From Halopseudomonas aestusnigri (lineage in GTDB: Bacteria; Pseudomonadota; Gammaproteobacteria; Pseudomonadales; Pseudomonadaceae), in assembly GCF_002197985.1 (NCBI RefSeq), contig NZ_NBYK01000007.1:1-64000 (forward strand): a stretch of DNA of 64,000 nt, written 5' to 3'. Positions 1 through 7,851 of the stretch are shown piece by piece; the first letter of the stretch is position 1, and every line of letters starts with the position of its first letter. The notes beneath the pieces are model-generated. The model was not told the DNA's origin and ran no database searches. It saw only the letters and a list, made by a program, of their open reading frames with translations. The translations under genes and the position numbers were made by a program.

Positions 1-130
1 CCACGGCGATTTCGCAGAAGGGGTTCATCGACATCTTGACGTTGGCCAGGTCAACACCGGAGTTATCGGCCTTGACGCGAACCTTGACGTTGTAATCGAC
101 CACGCGCTTAACGGCAACGAGGATTTTCAT
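1..130 (-). CDS. etfB: Electron transfer flavoprotein beta subunit (5' part only)
   Basis: The first 43 codons of a gene that runs off the left edge. The translation begins [20 protein letters not shown] and contains the [11 protein letters not shown] segment, both typical of EtfB N-termini. EtfB pairs with EtfA, binds AMP, and helps carry electrons from acyl-CoA dehydrogenases to ETF:ubiquinone oxidoreductase, which fits the two acyl-CoA dehydrogenase genes that precede it on the same strand. A terminator separates it from that operon, so it probably has its own promoter in the 168 bp gap. A good ribosome-binding site (GGAGGAC) sits just before the ATG. Confidence 0.93.
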   Translation of the reverse strand, partial: MKILVAVKRVVDYNVKVRVKADNSGVDLANVKMSMNPFCEIAV

Positions 131-251
131 GGACGTTAGTCCTCCACAAGTCTTGAGACGCCCGCGGGCGCATGACATTAAAAGGGCTGCATAGGATACC
201 GGGCAGAGTGAGCGCCCGAAAGTACAAATTGTCGCTTTGCTGGACAAAAAT

Positions 252-284
252 GCCGGGCTGGCGACCGATTGACGCCAGCCCGGC
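252..284 (-). terminator. Rho-independent terminator of the acyl-CoA dehydrogenase operon
   Basis: A perfect 12-bp stem (GCCGGGCTGGCG / CGCCAGCCCGGC) with a 9-nt loop. On the minus strand it is followed by ATTTTTG. It lies 15 bp past the stop of the acyl-CoA dehydrogenase gene at 299 and insulates the operon from etfB. Confidence 0.9.
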
Positions 285-298
285 TGTCCGGAAGGAAC

Positions 299-1432
299 TT
301 ACGCGACGCTCAGCTGAGCAGCATAGGCTTCCAGGTGGTGGTCGTCATCACCGAACTGGTGGCTGATCATGACCAGACGCTTGGCGTAGTGAGCACCGTT
401 GTACTCCCAGGTCATGGCGATGCCGCCATGCAGCTGGATGCACTGTTCGGCAACATAGCGGCCAGCGCGGTTGATGACGAACTTGGCGGCGGCCAGCTTG
501 GCGCTGCGCTCGGCGCTGTCTTCGTCGTCAGCCAGACAGGCTGCCAGGATTGCCATGGAGGTGGCGCGTTCCAGTTCGCTGATCATGTCGACCATGCGGT
601 GCTGCAGAACCTGGAACTTGCCGATCGGCACGCCGAACTGCTTGCGGGTCTTCAGGTAGTCCAGGGTCAGGTCGCAGGCGGTGCGCATGGCGCCGACCGC
701 TTCGGCACACAGGGCGGCGATGGCGCGGCCGCTCTGGTAGCGAATGGCGTCATAGGCATTGCCGGCTTCGCCCAGCAGCTCGCCCTTGACGTTATCGAGG
801 AACAGCTCGCATGCCTTGCGGCCATCAACGGTCGCGTAGACACGGCGGCTAACACCGGCTGCACTCGGGTCGATCACGAACAGGCTGATGCCCTGTTCGT
901 CGCGGTTGTTACCTGCGGTACGGGCAGAAACCAGGATCTTGCCGGCAGTCTGACCGCCGATCACCACGCCCTTGCGGCCGTTCAGGACCCACGCGCCGCC
1001 CTGCTCGGAAGCCGTGGTGGTGACGTTGGCCAGATCGTAGTGACTGTTCAGCTCGTCCAGCGCAACCGCAGCCTGCAGTTCGCCGGTGGCGATGCCGCCC
1101 AGCAGCTCTTCTTTCTGGGCGTCGCTGCCCAGCTGGCCGATCAGGCCACCGGCCAGAATGACCGATTCCATGTAGGGTTCCAGGCAGATGCCCTTGCCCA
1201 GCTGTTCCATGATCAGCATGGTCTCAACGCCGGTGCCGCCGAAACCGCCCAGCTCCTCGGAGAAGGGAATGGCGGTCAGGCCCAGCTCACCCAGCTGTTG
1301 CCAGAATGCAGTGCTGAAGCCGGCTTCGCTCTCGCTGAATGCCTTGCGGCTTTCAAAGTCGTAAACGTCGCGAACCAGGCGTTCTGCGGTTTCCTGCAGC
1401 ATCTGCTGCTCTTCAGTCAGTTTGAAATCCAC
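299..1432 (-). CDS. Acyl-CoA dehydrogenase, PimD-like (small-subunit type)
   Basis: A flavoprotein of 377 residues that would introduce the alpha-beta double bond in an acyl-CoA and pass electrons to ETF. The order is that of the family: N-terminal helical domain (about 6-118), middle beta domain, C-terminal helical domain. The opening MDFKLTEEQQMLQ and the FGGTGVET segment resemble proteins annotated as pimeloyl-CoA dehydrogenase small subunit (PimD of Rhodopseudomonas). The start is GTG with AGGAGG eight bases upstream. The gene lies 11 bp after the partner dehydrogenase, suggesting a heteromeric enzyme. Substrate is inferred only; dicarboxyl- or straight-chain acyl-CoA are both possible. 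Confidence 0.88.
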   Translation of the reverse strand: MDFKLTEEQQMLQETAERLVRDVYDFESRKAFSESEAGFSTAFWQQLGELGLTAIPFSEELGGFGGTGVETMLIMEQLGKGICLEPYMESVILAGGLIGQLGSDAQKEELLGGIATGELQAAVALDELNSHYDLANVTTTASEQGGAWVLNGRKGVVIGGQTAGKILVSARTAGNNRDEQGISLFVIDPSAAGVSRRVYATVDGRKACELFLDNVKGELLGEAGNAYDAIRYQSGRAIAALCAEAVGAMRTACDLTLDYLKTRKQFGVPIGKFQVLQHRMVDMISELERATSMAILAACLADDEDSAERSAKLAAAKFVINRAGRYVAEQCIQLHGGIAMTWEYNGAHYAKRLVMISHQFGDDDHHLEAYAAQLSVA

Positions 1433-1443
1433 GGTCAGCCTCC

Positions 1444-2640
1444 TCAGAGCTCAAGAATCATTTTCGAGACGATGTTCTTCTGGATCTCGTTGGATCCGCC
1501 GAAGATCGACAGTTTGCGCATATTGAAGTACTGCGACGCCGGGGAGGCAGCGTAGTCGTCGACCAGCATCTCGCCATCGAAGTCCAGGTCCAGCTCTTCC
1601 GGCAGGAAGGGCAGCGCGTACGGGCCCAGTGCCTTGCGCATCAGGTGCGTGATGGCCTGGCGGATTTCGGTGCCCTGTACTTTCAGGATGGAGCTTTCCG
1701 AGCCCGGTACGCCACCTTCGGAGGCGGCTGCGACGATGCGCAGGGTGCTCATTTCAGCGGCCATCAGTGACATTTCCACTTCTGCGATCTGGCTGCGGAA
1801 CAGGGCGTCTTCGATCAGCGGCTTGCCGTTCTTCTGCTGCTTGGAGGCGATGCGCTTGAGGTTGGTCAGCGCGGCCTTGGATGCGCCGATACCTGCCAGG
1901 CCGGTACGCTCGTGGGTCAGCAGGTACTTGGCGCAGGTCCAGCCCTTGTTCTCTTCGCCGACCAGGTTCTCAACCGGAACCTTGACGTCGTCAAAGAAGA
2001 CTTCGTTGACTTCGTGATCGCCGTCCAGGGTGATGATCGGACGAACGGTGATACCCGGGGTGGCCATGTCGATCAGCAGGAAGGAGATACCGCGCTGCTG
2101 CTGGGCTTCCGGATCGGTGCGCACCAGGCAGAAGATCCAGTTGGCGTGCTGGCCCAGAGTGGTCCAGGTCTTCTGACCGTTGACGATGTAGTAGTCGCCA
2201 TCGCGCACGGCGCGGGTCTTCAGCGATGCCAGGTCGGAACCGGCGCCCGGCTCGGAGTAACCCTGACACCACCAGTCGGTGCCGTCGAGGATACGCGGCA
2301 GGTACTTGGCTTTCTGCTCTTCGGTACCGAACTTGATGATTACCGGGGCAACCATGTTGACGCCGAACGGCACCAGACGCGGTGCGCCGAAGGCGGCGGA
2401 CTCTTCGTCAAAGATGTGCTTCTCGATCGGGCCCCAGGTGGTGCCGCCGTGCTCGACCGGCCAGCCCGGCGCGTACCAGCCACGCTTGGACAGAATTTTC
2501 TGCCAGCGCTCGTGGTCGGCCTTGTGCAGGTGCTTGCCCAGTTTGACCTTGGCAGCGATGTCGGCAGGCAGTTCCTGCTTGAGGAATTCACGCACTTCGT
2601 CGCGGAAGGCGAGCTGTTCGGGGGAGTAATGGATTTCCAT
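1444..2640 (-). CDS. Acyl-CoA dehydrogenase, PimC-like (large-subunit type)
   Basis: A protein of 398 residues, full length for an acyl-CoA dehydrogenase, resembling the PimC large subunit of pimeloyl-CoA dehydrogenase. The FAD/substrate signature CQGYSEPGAGSDLASLKT is present near residue 130, followed by the NGQKTWTT segment. The C-terminal FGGSNEIQKNIVSKMIL matches the family end. The two dehydrogenases in one operon differ strongly from each other, which is the pattern seen for paired PimC/PimD enzymes rather than for a recent duplication. It is cotranscribed with the downstream PimD-like gene and the upstream FadB-like gene (63 bp gap). Confidence 0.88.
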   Translation of the reverse strand: MEIHYSPEQLAFRDEVREFLKQELPADIAAKVKLGKHLHKADHERWQKILSKRGWYAPGWPVEHGGTTWGPIEKHIFDEESAAFGAPRLVPFGVNMVAPVIIKFGTEEQKAKYLPRILDGTDWWCQGYSEPGAGSDLASLKTRAVRDGDYYIVNGQKTWTTLGQHANWIFCLVRTDPEAQQQRGISFLLIDMATPGITVRPIITLDGDHEVNEVFFDDVKVPVENLVGEENKGWTCAKYLLTHERTGLAGIGASKAALTNLKRIASKQQKNGKPLIEDALFRSQIAEVEMSLMAAEMSTLRIVAAASEGGVPGSESSILKVQGTEIRQAITHLMRKALGPYALPFLPEELDLDFDGEMLVDDYAASPASQYFNMRKLSIFGGSNEIQKNIVSKMILEL

Positions 2641-2703
2641 TTTGTGTCCTCGTTGTAATACGGGTATCTGGCGACCGGTGTCGTCACCGGTCGCGCTGAT
2701 TCA

Positions 2704-4797
2704 TCACAGATCGGCGAACTTGCGCCCTTCCTTGGCCAGTTTTTCCAGCAGGGCGGCCGGTTTCCACCAGGCGCCGTGTTGCTCGTGAAACTCGCAGATG
2801 CGGGCGTATACGCGATCCAGACCGATCGAGTCAGCATAGAACATCGGGCCACCCTGGTGGGCCGGGAAGCCGTAGCCGTTCAGGTAGATGACGTCGATGT
2901 CGCTGGCGCGCTGGGCAATGCCTTCTTCCAGGATCTTGGCACCTTCGTTGATCAGCGCATAGATGGTGCGCTCGATGATGTACTCATCGCTCAGTTCGCG
3001 GCGCTCAATGCCCTGTTCTTTCGAGGCGGCTTCCATGATGGCCGGCAGCTCGGGGTTCGGCAGCGGAGTACGCGAGCCCTTCTCGTAGACGTAGAAGCCC
3101 TTGCCGGTTTTCTGACCCAGCAGGCCGGCTTCGGCCATCTTGTCGAGTACCGTCGGCAGCTTGAATTCGGCCGGCAGGGTTTGACGCTGACGGTTGCGAA
3201 TGGCCAGACCGATGTCCAGACCGGACAGATCGCGCATGGCGAACGGGCCCATGGCCAGACCGAACTTGCGCAGGGCGCCGTCGATCTGCTCCGGCGTGCC
3301 GCCTTCCTCCAGCAGGAACTCGGACTCGCGACCGTACTGGAACACCATGCGGTTACCGACGAAGCCGTCGCAAACCCCAACCGGGACAGAGACTTTCTTC
3401 AGTTTCTTGCCGATTGCCATGGCCGTAGCCAGTACTTCGAAGCTGGTCTTCTCGCCGCGTACCACTTCCAGCAGGCGCATGACGTTGGCCGGGCTGAAGA
3501 AGTGCAGGCCAACCACGTCTTGCGGGCGCTTGGTGAACTGGGCGATCTGGTTCAGATCCAGCGAGCTGGTGTTGGAAGCCAGAATGGCGCCCGGCTTGCA
3601 GTTGGCGTCCAGTGCTTCGAAGACTTTCTGCTTGACGCCCATGTCTTCAAAGACGGCTTCGACAACCACGTCGACGTCCGACAGGTCAGCGTAATCGGTT
3701 ACACCGCTGATCAGGCTCATGCGCTTTTCCAGCGCGTCCTGAGTCAGGCTGCCGCGCTTGACGCTCATGCCGTAGGTGTCGCGGGCGCGCTCCAGTGCCT
3801 TGTCGCGTGCTTCGCTGCTGATTTCCAGGATCTTGACCGGGATGCCGGCGTTGGCAAAGCAGATGGCGATGCCGACACCCATGGTGCCGCCGCCAATGAC
3901 CGCGGCGGACTTGATGTCGCGCACCGGTGTGTCTTTCGGCAGGTCGTTGATCTTAGAGGCCTGACGCTCGGAGAAGAAGGCGTGAACCAGGGCGGCGCGC
4001 TGCGGCGACACCAGACACTCGGCAAACAGTTCGCGCTCGCGCTTCAGACCTTCGGCCAGCGGCAGGGCGAAGGCAGCTTCAACGGCAGAGACGCAGCGCT
4101 GGGGCGAGAACAGGCCGGGCATCTTCTTCTCGATTTCGGCGCGCTTGGCAGCGACTGCTGCGGCGTTGTCGACGCCTTCCAGTTTGTCGGTACGCTCGCC
4201 GGTGCGGCGCGGGCCCTTGCCTTCGGCCAGCAACTTCTCGGCGAAAGCGATACCGGCAGCGGTAAGATCGCCTTCAACCAGTTCGTCGATCACGCCCAGG
4301 TCGTGCGCTTCCGCGGCACCGATCGGGTTGCCGCTGACGATCATGTCCAGTGCCTTGGCTACGCCAACCAGACGCGGCAGACGCTGGGTACCGCCGGCAC
4401 CCGGCAGCAGGCCGAGTTTGACTTCCGGCAGACCGACCTTGGCGCTCTTGACGGCGATGCGGTAATGGCAGCTGACGGCGACTTCCAGACCGCCGCCCAG
4501 CGCGGTGCCGTGGATGACCGCAACGCTCGGCTTGCTGCCCGCTTCGATACCGTTGACGACTTCAGGCAGGCTCGGCTCCTTCGGCGGCTTGCCGAATTCC
4601 TTGATGTCCGCGCCGGCCATGAAGGTCATGCCTTCACAGACCAGTACGATTGCCTTTACGTCCGGATCGGCTTCGGCGGCGTTGAAGCTCTGCTGCAGAC
4701 CTTCGCGCACGGCAATACCCAGCGCATTGACCGGTGGGTTGTTCACGGTGATGACCGCGATGGCGCCTTTGCGCTCCAGAGTGACCACGTCCGACAT
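2704..4797 (-). CDS. Bifunctional enoyl-CoA hydratase / 3-hydroxyacyl-CoA dehydrogenase, PimF/FadJ-like
   Basis: A 697-residue fusion that hydrates trans-2-enoyl-CoA and oxidises the product with NAD. Residues 1-190 are a crotonase domain with the oxyanion-hole segment ALGGGLEVAV. Near residue 300 the Rossmann motif GGGTMGVGIAICFANAG begins the NAD-binding domain, followed by NTSSLDLNQIA, HFFSPANVMRLLEVV and two C-terminal dehydrogenase domains. This layout matches the peroxisomal bifunctional type and PimF rather than FadB with its partner FadA. It is the first gene of the operon, starts at ATG behind GGAGGTC, and ends in two in-frame TGA codons. Two IclR-type palindromes lie upstream. Confidence 0.92.
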   Translation of the reverse strand: MSDVVTLERKGAIAVITVNNPPVNALGIAVREGLQQSFNAAEADPDVKAIVLVCEGMTFMAGADIKEFGKPPKEPSLPEVVNGIEAGSKPSVAVIHGTALGGGLEVAVSCHYRIAVKSAKVGLPEVKLGLLPGAGGTQRLPRLVGVAKALDMIVSGNPIGAAEAHDLGVIDELVEGDLTAAGIAFAEKLLAEGKGPRRTGERTDKLEGVDNAAAVAAKRAEIEKKMPGLFSPQRCVSAVEAAFALPLAEGLKRERELFAECLVSPQRAALVHAFFSERQASKINDLPKDTPVRDIKSAAVIGGGTMGVGIAICFANAGIPVKILEISSEARDKALERARDTYGMSVKRGSLTQDALEKRMSLISGVTDYADLSDVDVVVEAVFEDMGVKQKVFEALDANCKPGAILASNTSSLDLNQIAQFTKRPQDVVGLHFFSPANVMRLLEVVRGEKTSFEVLATAMAIGKKLKKVSVPVGVCDGFVGNRMVFQYGRESEFLLEEGGTPEQIDGALRKFGLAMGPFAMRDLSGLDIGLAIRNRQRQTLPAEFKLPTVLDKMAEAGLLGQKTGKGFYVYEKGSRTPLPNPELPAIMEAASKEQGIERRELSDEYIIERTIYALINEGAKILEEGIAQRASDIDVIYLNGYGFPAHQGGPMFYADSIGLDRVYARICEFHEQHGAWWKPAALLEKLAKEGRKFADL

Positions 4798-4827
4798 GCT
4801 TGACCTCCGTCAGGATTGGGGATGGCG

Positions 4828-4842
4828 TTTCACTAGGCGAAA
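4828..4842. promoter_or_regulatory. Candidate IclR-family operator, copy 1
   Basis: TTTCAC-TAG-GCGAAA, an imperfect copy of the 6-3-6 palindrome TTTCGC-N3-GCGAAA. It lies 31 bp upstream of the FadB-like start and is centred 28 bp from the second copy at 4856-4870. Assignment to the IclR protein encoded at 5172-5990 is inferred from motif recurrence and proximity. Confidence 0.6.
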
Positions 4843-4855
4843 TAGTGAAACCGCG

Positions 4856-4870
4856 TTTCGCTAGGCAAAA
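4856..4870. promoter_or_regulatory. Candidate IclR-family operator, copy 2
   Basis: TTTCGC-TAG-GCAAAA, one mismatch from a perfect 6-3-6 palindrome. It overlaps the proposed -10 box (4867-4872) of the acyl-CoA dehydrogenase operon, so binding would occlude RNA polymerase. Confidence 0.65.
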
Positions 4871-4895
4871 TACAAAAAATAAAACCGCTTGTCGA
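4867..4895 (-). promoter_or_regulatory. Candidate sigma-70 promoter of the FadB-like operon
   Basis: On the minus strand, -35 TCGACA (4890-4895) and -10 TATTTT (4867-4872) are separated by 17 bp. Transcription would start near 4860, inside the operator pair, 60 bp ahead of the ATG at 4797. Confidence 0.5.
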
Positions 4896-4932
4896 TGCCC
4901 CCGGTGGGGGAAATGGCGGTTTATTAGTTAAG

Positions 4933-4974
4933 GTGATGAATCCAGCGGTCGCTAGCGACCGCTGGATTCATCAC
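4933..4974. repeat. Perfect 42-bp palindrome
   Basis: Two 21-bp arms (the left starts GTGATGAATCCAGCGG, the right ends CCGCTGGATTCATCAC) meet without a loop at GCT/AGC. No mismatch is present. It lies in the 374-bp gap between the FadB-like operon and the regulator and directly abuts the heptamer array that starts at 4975. No T-tract follows either arm, so it is not a standard terminator; cruciform-forming site, protein-binding site or REP-like element are all possible. Confidence 0.85.
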
Positions 4975-5054
4975 AGCTGCAAGCTGCAAGCTGCAAGCTG
5001 CAAACTGCAAACTGCAAACTGCAAACTGCAAACTGCAAACTGCAAACTGCAAGC
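4975..5054. repeat. Tandem heptamer array (AAGCTGC x3, AAACTGC x7)
   Basis: Three perfect AAGCTGC units (4981-5001) are followed by seven perfect AAACTGC units (5002-5050), flanked by partial units. A facing array of the complementary unit is at 5141-5168, with a terminator hairpin between them. Reading frames across it are artefacts of the 7-bp period. Confidence 0.93.
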
Positions 5055-5108
5055 GAAAAGCTTCAAGCGAACCCCGAACCGGGAAAACGTTGTTTCAGGT
5101 GGGCACAA

Positions 5109-5137
5109 AAAACCCGGCTAACACAGGGCCGGGTTTT
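5109..5137. terminator. Bidirectional terminator between facing heptamer arrays
   Basis: A 10-bp stem AAAACCCGGC / GCCGGGTTTT with an A/T tract on both sides. On the minus strand it ends in TTTTTTG and would terminate the IclR gene, whose stop is at 5172. Confidence 0.85.
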
Positions 5138-5140
5138 CTT

Positions 5141-5168
5141 GCAGCTTGAAGCTTGCGGCTTGCCGCTG
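5141..5168. repeat. Facing heptamer array, right arm
   Basis: GCAGCTT, GAAGCTT, GCGGCTT and GCCGCTG in succession, the reverse complement of the AAGCYGC unit. It ends 3 bp from the stop of the IclR gene and forms an inverted pair with the array at 4975-5054. Confidence 0.8.
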
Positions 5169-5171
5169 GGG

Positions 5172-5990
5172 TTAAACCCCAAGCCGCTCGATATCCCGCG
5201 CCAGCATGGCGAGTTGGTGGGCGAGCTGGTTTTTGACCCGCTCTTCGGACACCAGGTAGGAGGGTGCGCCGCAGGTCAGGACCATCAGGCTGCCGTCCTG
5301 CAGGTGCAGGGGGACGCCGGCGGCGTTGACGTTGCGGTCCCAGTCGCCGAGCGACAGACAGAAGCCGTGCTGCTGATACTCGTCAAAGCTGCGTTGCAGG
5401 GAGGCCTGCAGTTCGGGCCAGGTATCCGGGTTGCGCGCCTGGATGGCATCGAGCAGGTGGCTGCGCTCGTCTTCCTTCATGGCTGCAAGGTAGGCCCGGC
5501 CGGCGGCGGTGGTGGCCAGCGGCAGGCGTTCACCCACATCCATGCGCAGCGAGGTGGATTCCGACGGGCGGCAGTTTTCGACGTAGATCATCGACAGACG
5601 ATCTCGGCAGGTCAGGCCGACCGAGGTATTGGTGTTGCGGGCGAATTCGTCGAGATAGGGCTTGGCGAGCTGGCGTACCCGCAGGTTGGACACATAGGCA
5701 TATCCCAGTGCCAGCACCCCGGAGTCGAGCTGGTATTTTTCCAGCTGGGTTGAGTAGCTCAAATAGCCGAGCTTGGTCAGGGTATAGGTCATGCGCGACA
5801 CGGTCGGCTTGGGCAGCCCGGTGATGCGGGCGATGTCCTGATTGCCCATGACCACCGAGCCCTGACTGAAGGCGCGTAACACGTCCAACCCACGAGAGAG
5901 TGCTTCGACGAACTTGCGATCCTTGGCAGGGGATTCCTTTACTGTTGCTTCCAACTCATCTTTCATTGGGTTGTATACCTTGTGGCCCAT
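5172..5990 (-). CDS. IclR-family transcriptional regulator
   Basis: A protein of 272 residues with an N-terminal winged helix (about 28-90, including GNQDIARITGLPKPTVSRMTYTL) and a C-terminal effector domain (about 100-265) of the IclR/PcaR/PobR type. It is encoded between the FadB-like operon and the acyl-CoA ligase and divergently from the latter, so it is the natural regulator of the locus. The first ATG (5990) has no visible ribosome-binding site; an internal ATG at 5966, with AAGG upstream, may be the true start, giving 264 residues. The ligand is unknown, presumably the acid or its CoA ester. Its gene ends beside a bidirectional terminator. Confidence 0.9.
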   Translation of the reverse strand: MGHKVYNPMKDELEATVKESPAKDRKFVEALSRGLDVLRAFSQGSVVMGNQDIARITGLPKPTVSRMTYTLTKLGYLSYSTQLEKYQLDSGVLALGYAYVSNLRVRQLAKPYLDEFARNTNTSVGLTCRDRLSMIYVENCRPSESTSLRMDVGERLPLATTAAGRAYLAAMKEDERSHLLDAIQARNPDTWPELQASLQRSFDEYQQHGFCLSLGDWDRNVNAAGVPLHLQDGSLMVLTCGAPSYLVSEERVKNQLAHQLAMLARDIERLGV

Positions 5991-6139
5991 CGGAGGGTGC
6001 GGCCGAATGTGATTTGATGCTTTCTTTTATTGTTATGGTCAGAGCGCGGAACGATATCACGATCAATGGTTCTGCACAGTGACACACTGACACTCTGTTG
6101 CTGTTTTGTTACCGGGGGCAATGCCGACTGTCTCGATCA

Positions 6140-6169
6140 TTGCACAGCCTGCCTCGAATAGAATAGCAT
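6140..6169 (+). promoter_or_regulatory. Candidate promoter of the acyl-CoA ligase gene
   Basis: -35 TTGCAC (6140-6145), 18-bp spacer, -10 TAGCAT (6164-6169). The start of transcription would fall near 6176, just ahead of the operator at 6185-6199. Confidence 0.4.
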
Positions 6170-6184
6170 CTTTTTGGTATTTCA

Positions 6185-6199
6185 TTTCGCAGTGCAAAA
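6185..6199. promoter_or_regulatory. Candidate IclR-family operator, copy 3
   Basis: TTTCGC-AGT-GCAAAA, one mismatch from a perfect 6-3-6 palindrome, 26 bp before the ligase ATG and downstream of the proposed promoter. The location fits repression. Confidence 0.62.
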
Positions 6200-6225
6200 C
6201 AATAGTTCAAAAACAAGAGGCTGAG

Positions 6226-7851
6226 ATGTCTACTCCTGAGCATTACGCCGTCAGCGCACAACTGGCAGAGCTGGGTCACACCACGATCTTCGATATTCTT
6301 GACCAATCCTGCCGTCGTTATGGCGACCAGCCTGCGTTCTCCTGCGGTGCCGACACTCTGACCTTTAACCAGCTTCGTGGCAGGGCCGATGCCTTTGCTC
6401 GCTACCTGCGTCAGCATGCCGGCCTGCAGCCGGGTGATCGACTGGCCATTCAGTTGCCCAACCTGCTGCAATACACCATTGCTATCTTCGGCGCGCTGCG
6501 CGCCGGCCTGGTGATCGTCAACACCAACCCCCAGTACACCCCCTACGAAACCCGCCACCAGTTCGCCGACTCCGGCGCCCGTGCGGTGGTAGTACTCGAC
6601 AAGTTGATCCCGCTGGTGCGCAAGATCCAGGACGAGACCGAGATCGAAACGCTGATCGTCACCAGTATGGATGACTTCAGCAACCCGCAGTACGACGCGA
6701 GTGCCGCCGATGAAGTGCGCTTTATGCAGGCGCTGCGTCTGGGTGACGAGCTGGCCCCGGTGACCATCGATCGTGAACTGGACGACCTGGCGCTGCTGCA
6801 GTACACCGGCGGTACTACCGGTGTCTCCAAGGGCGCAATGCTGACCCACCGCAATATTCTCTGTAACGTGCTGCAGGCAGTCAGCATCTTGAAGGAAGGC
6901 GACGTGACTTATGGCGGTGAGGTGCGGGTCTCGCCGTTGCCGCTGTACCATATCTTTGCCTTCACCGCGAACTGCATCGCCTCGGTCTTTACCGGTTTCC
7001 ATACCATCCTGATCACCAATCCGCGTGATCTCGATGGCATGATCGCCGACCTGAAACGCCATCCGTTCACCCTGCTGACCGGCATCAACTCGCTGTTTGT
7101 ATCGCTGATGAATCACCCGGACTTCGACAGTGTCGACTTCAGCCGGCTGAAGTGGGTCAACTCCGGAGGTGCGCCGCTGAACACCGAGATCGCCCGCCGC
7201 TGGCAGGAGCGCACCGGCAGTGTGGTGCGGGAAGGTTACGGCCTGACCGAAACCTCTCCTGTGGTGGTCGCTTCGACCTCGAAGACCCCTTACAAGGAAG
7301 GCTTTATCGGTCAGCCGGTAATCGATACCTGGGTCAAGACTGTAGATGACGACGGTAAGGAAACACCGCGTGGTGAGCCGGGCGAAGTGCTGATCAAGGG
7401 GCCGCAGGTGATGCAGGGCTACTGGCACCGTCCGGATGAGACGGCCGCAACCTTTACCGAAGACGGCTGGCTGAAGACCGGCGACGTTGGCCTGCTGGAC
7501 GAGGAGGGCTTCCTGAAGCTGGTGGACCGCAAGAAGGACATGATCCTGGTCTCCGGCTTCAACGTCTATCCCAACGATGTTGAAGACGCGGTCATGCGTC
7601 ATGCCGGCATTCGCGAGTGTGTTGCCGTTGGCGTGCCGGACGAACGGACCGGCGAGGCGATCAAGATATTTGTCAGCCTCAACGATGCGACTCTGGATGA
7701 AGCGGCCATCATCGCCCACTGCCGCGAGAATCTGACCGGCTACAAGATTCCCAAGCACGTCGAGATTCGCGACGACCTGCCCAAGTCGACTGTCGGCAAG
7801 CTGCTGCGTCGGGTGCTGCGCGACGAAGCGCGCGGTGAGGCCAAGGCGTGA
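6226..7851 (+). CDS. Acyl-CoA ligase (AMP-forming, FadD/PimA-like)
   Basis: Activates a carboxylic acid to its CoA thioester through an acyl-adenylate, the entry step for the neighbouring beta-oxidation genes. The 541-residue product shows the P-loop YTGGTTGVSKG at 193-203, the GYGLTETSP motif at 337-345, the TGDVG and DRKKDMILVSG segments of the hinge, and the C-terminal catalytic lysine (PKSTVGK, K525). The ATG at 6226 is preferred because AAGAGG lies seven bases upstream and the protein then aligns with family N-termini; a 40-codon extension upstream has no such support. It is coupled to the next gene by a GTGA overlap. Confidence 0.92.
   Translation: MSTPEHYAVSAQLAELGHTTIFDILDQSCRRYGDQPAFSCGADTLTFNQLRGRADAFARYLRQHAGLQPGDRLAIQLPNLLQYTIAIFGALRAGLVIVNTNPQYTPYETRHQFADSGARAVVVLDKLIPLVRKIQDETEIETLIVTSMDDFSNPQYDASAADEVRFMQALRLGDELAPVTIDRELDDLALLQYTGGTTGVSKGAMLTHRNILCNVLQAVSILKEGDVTYGGEVRVSPLPLYHIFAFTANCIASVFTGFHTILITNPRDLDGMIADLKRHPFTLLTGINSLFVSLMNHPDFDSVDFSRLKWVNSGGAPLNTEIARRWQERTGSVVREGYGLTETSPVVVASTSKTPYKEGFIGQPVIDTWVKTVDDDGKETPRGEPGEVLIKGPQVMQGYWHRPDETAATFTEDGWLKTGDVGLLDEEGFLKLVDRKKDMILVSGFNVYPNDVEDAVMRHAGIRECVAVGVPDERTGEAIKIFVSLNDATLDEAAIIAHCRENLTGYKIPKHVEIRDDLPKSTVGKLLRRVLRDEARGEAKA

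Noticed and set aside
172-366. Small plus-strand gene between etfB and the PimD-like gene
   Set aside because: The frame spans a strong terminator hairpin and lacks a ribosome-binding site; composition is antisense-like.
2776-4803. A 675-codon open frame on the plus strand opposite the FadB-like gene
   Set aside because: It is the GC-rich antisense shadow of a well-matched enzyme gene; its translation is low-complexity (QVDDVDVAGALG type) and has no domain.
4933-5121. A 62-codon frame crossing the heptamer array
   Set aside because: The 7-bp period stays open in all frames because the unit has no stop codon; the product is a repeated LQTANCK peptide with no ribosome-binding site.
4975-5168. 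CRISPR-like array
   Set aside because: The unit is 7 bp with no spacers; no cas genes are present.
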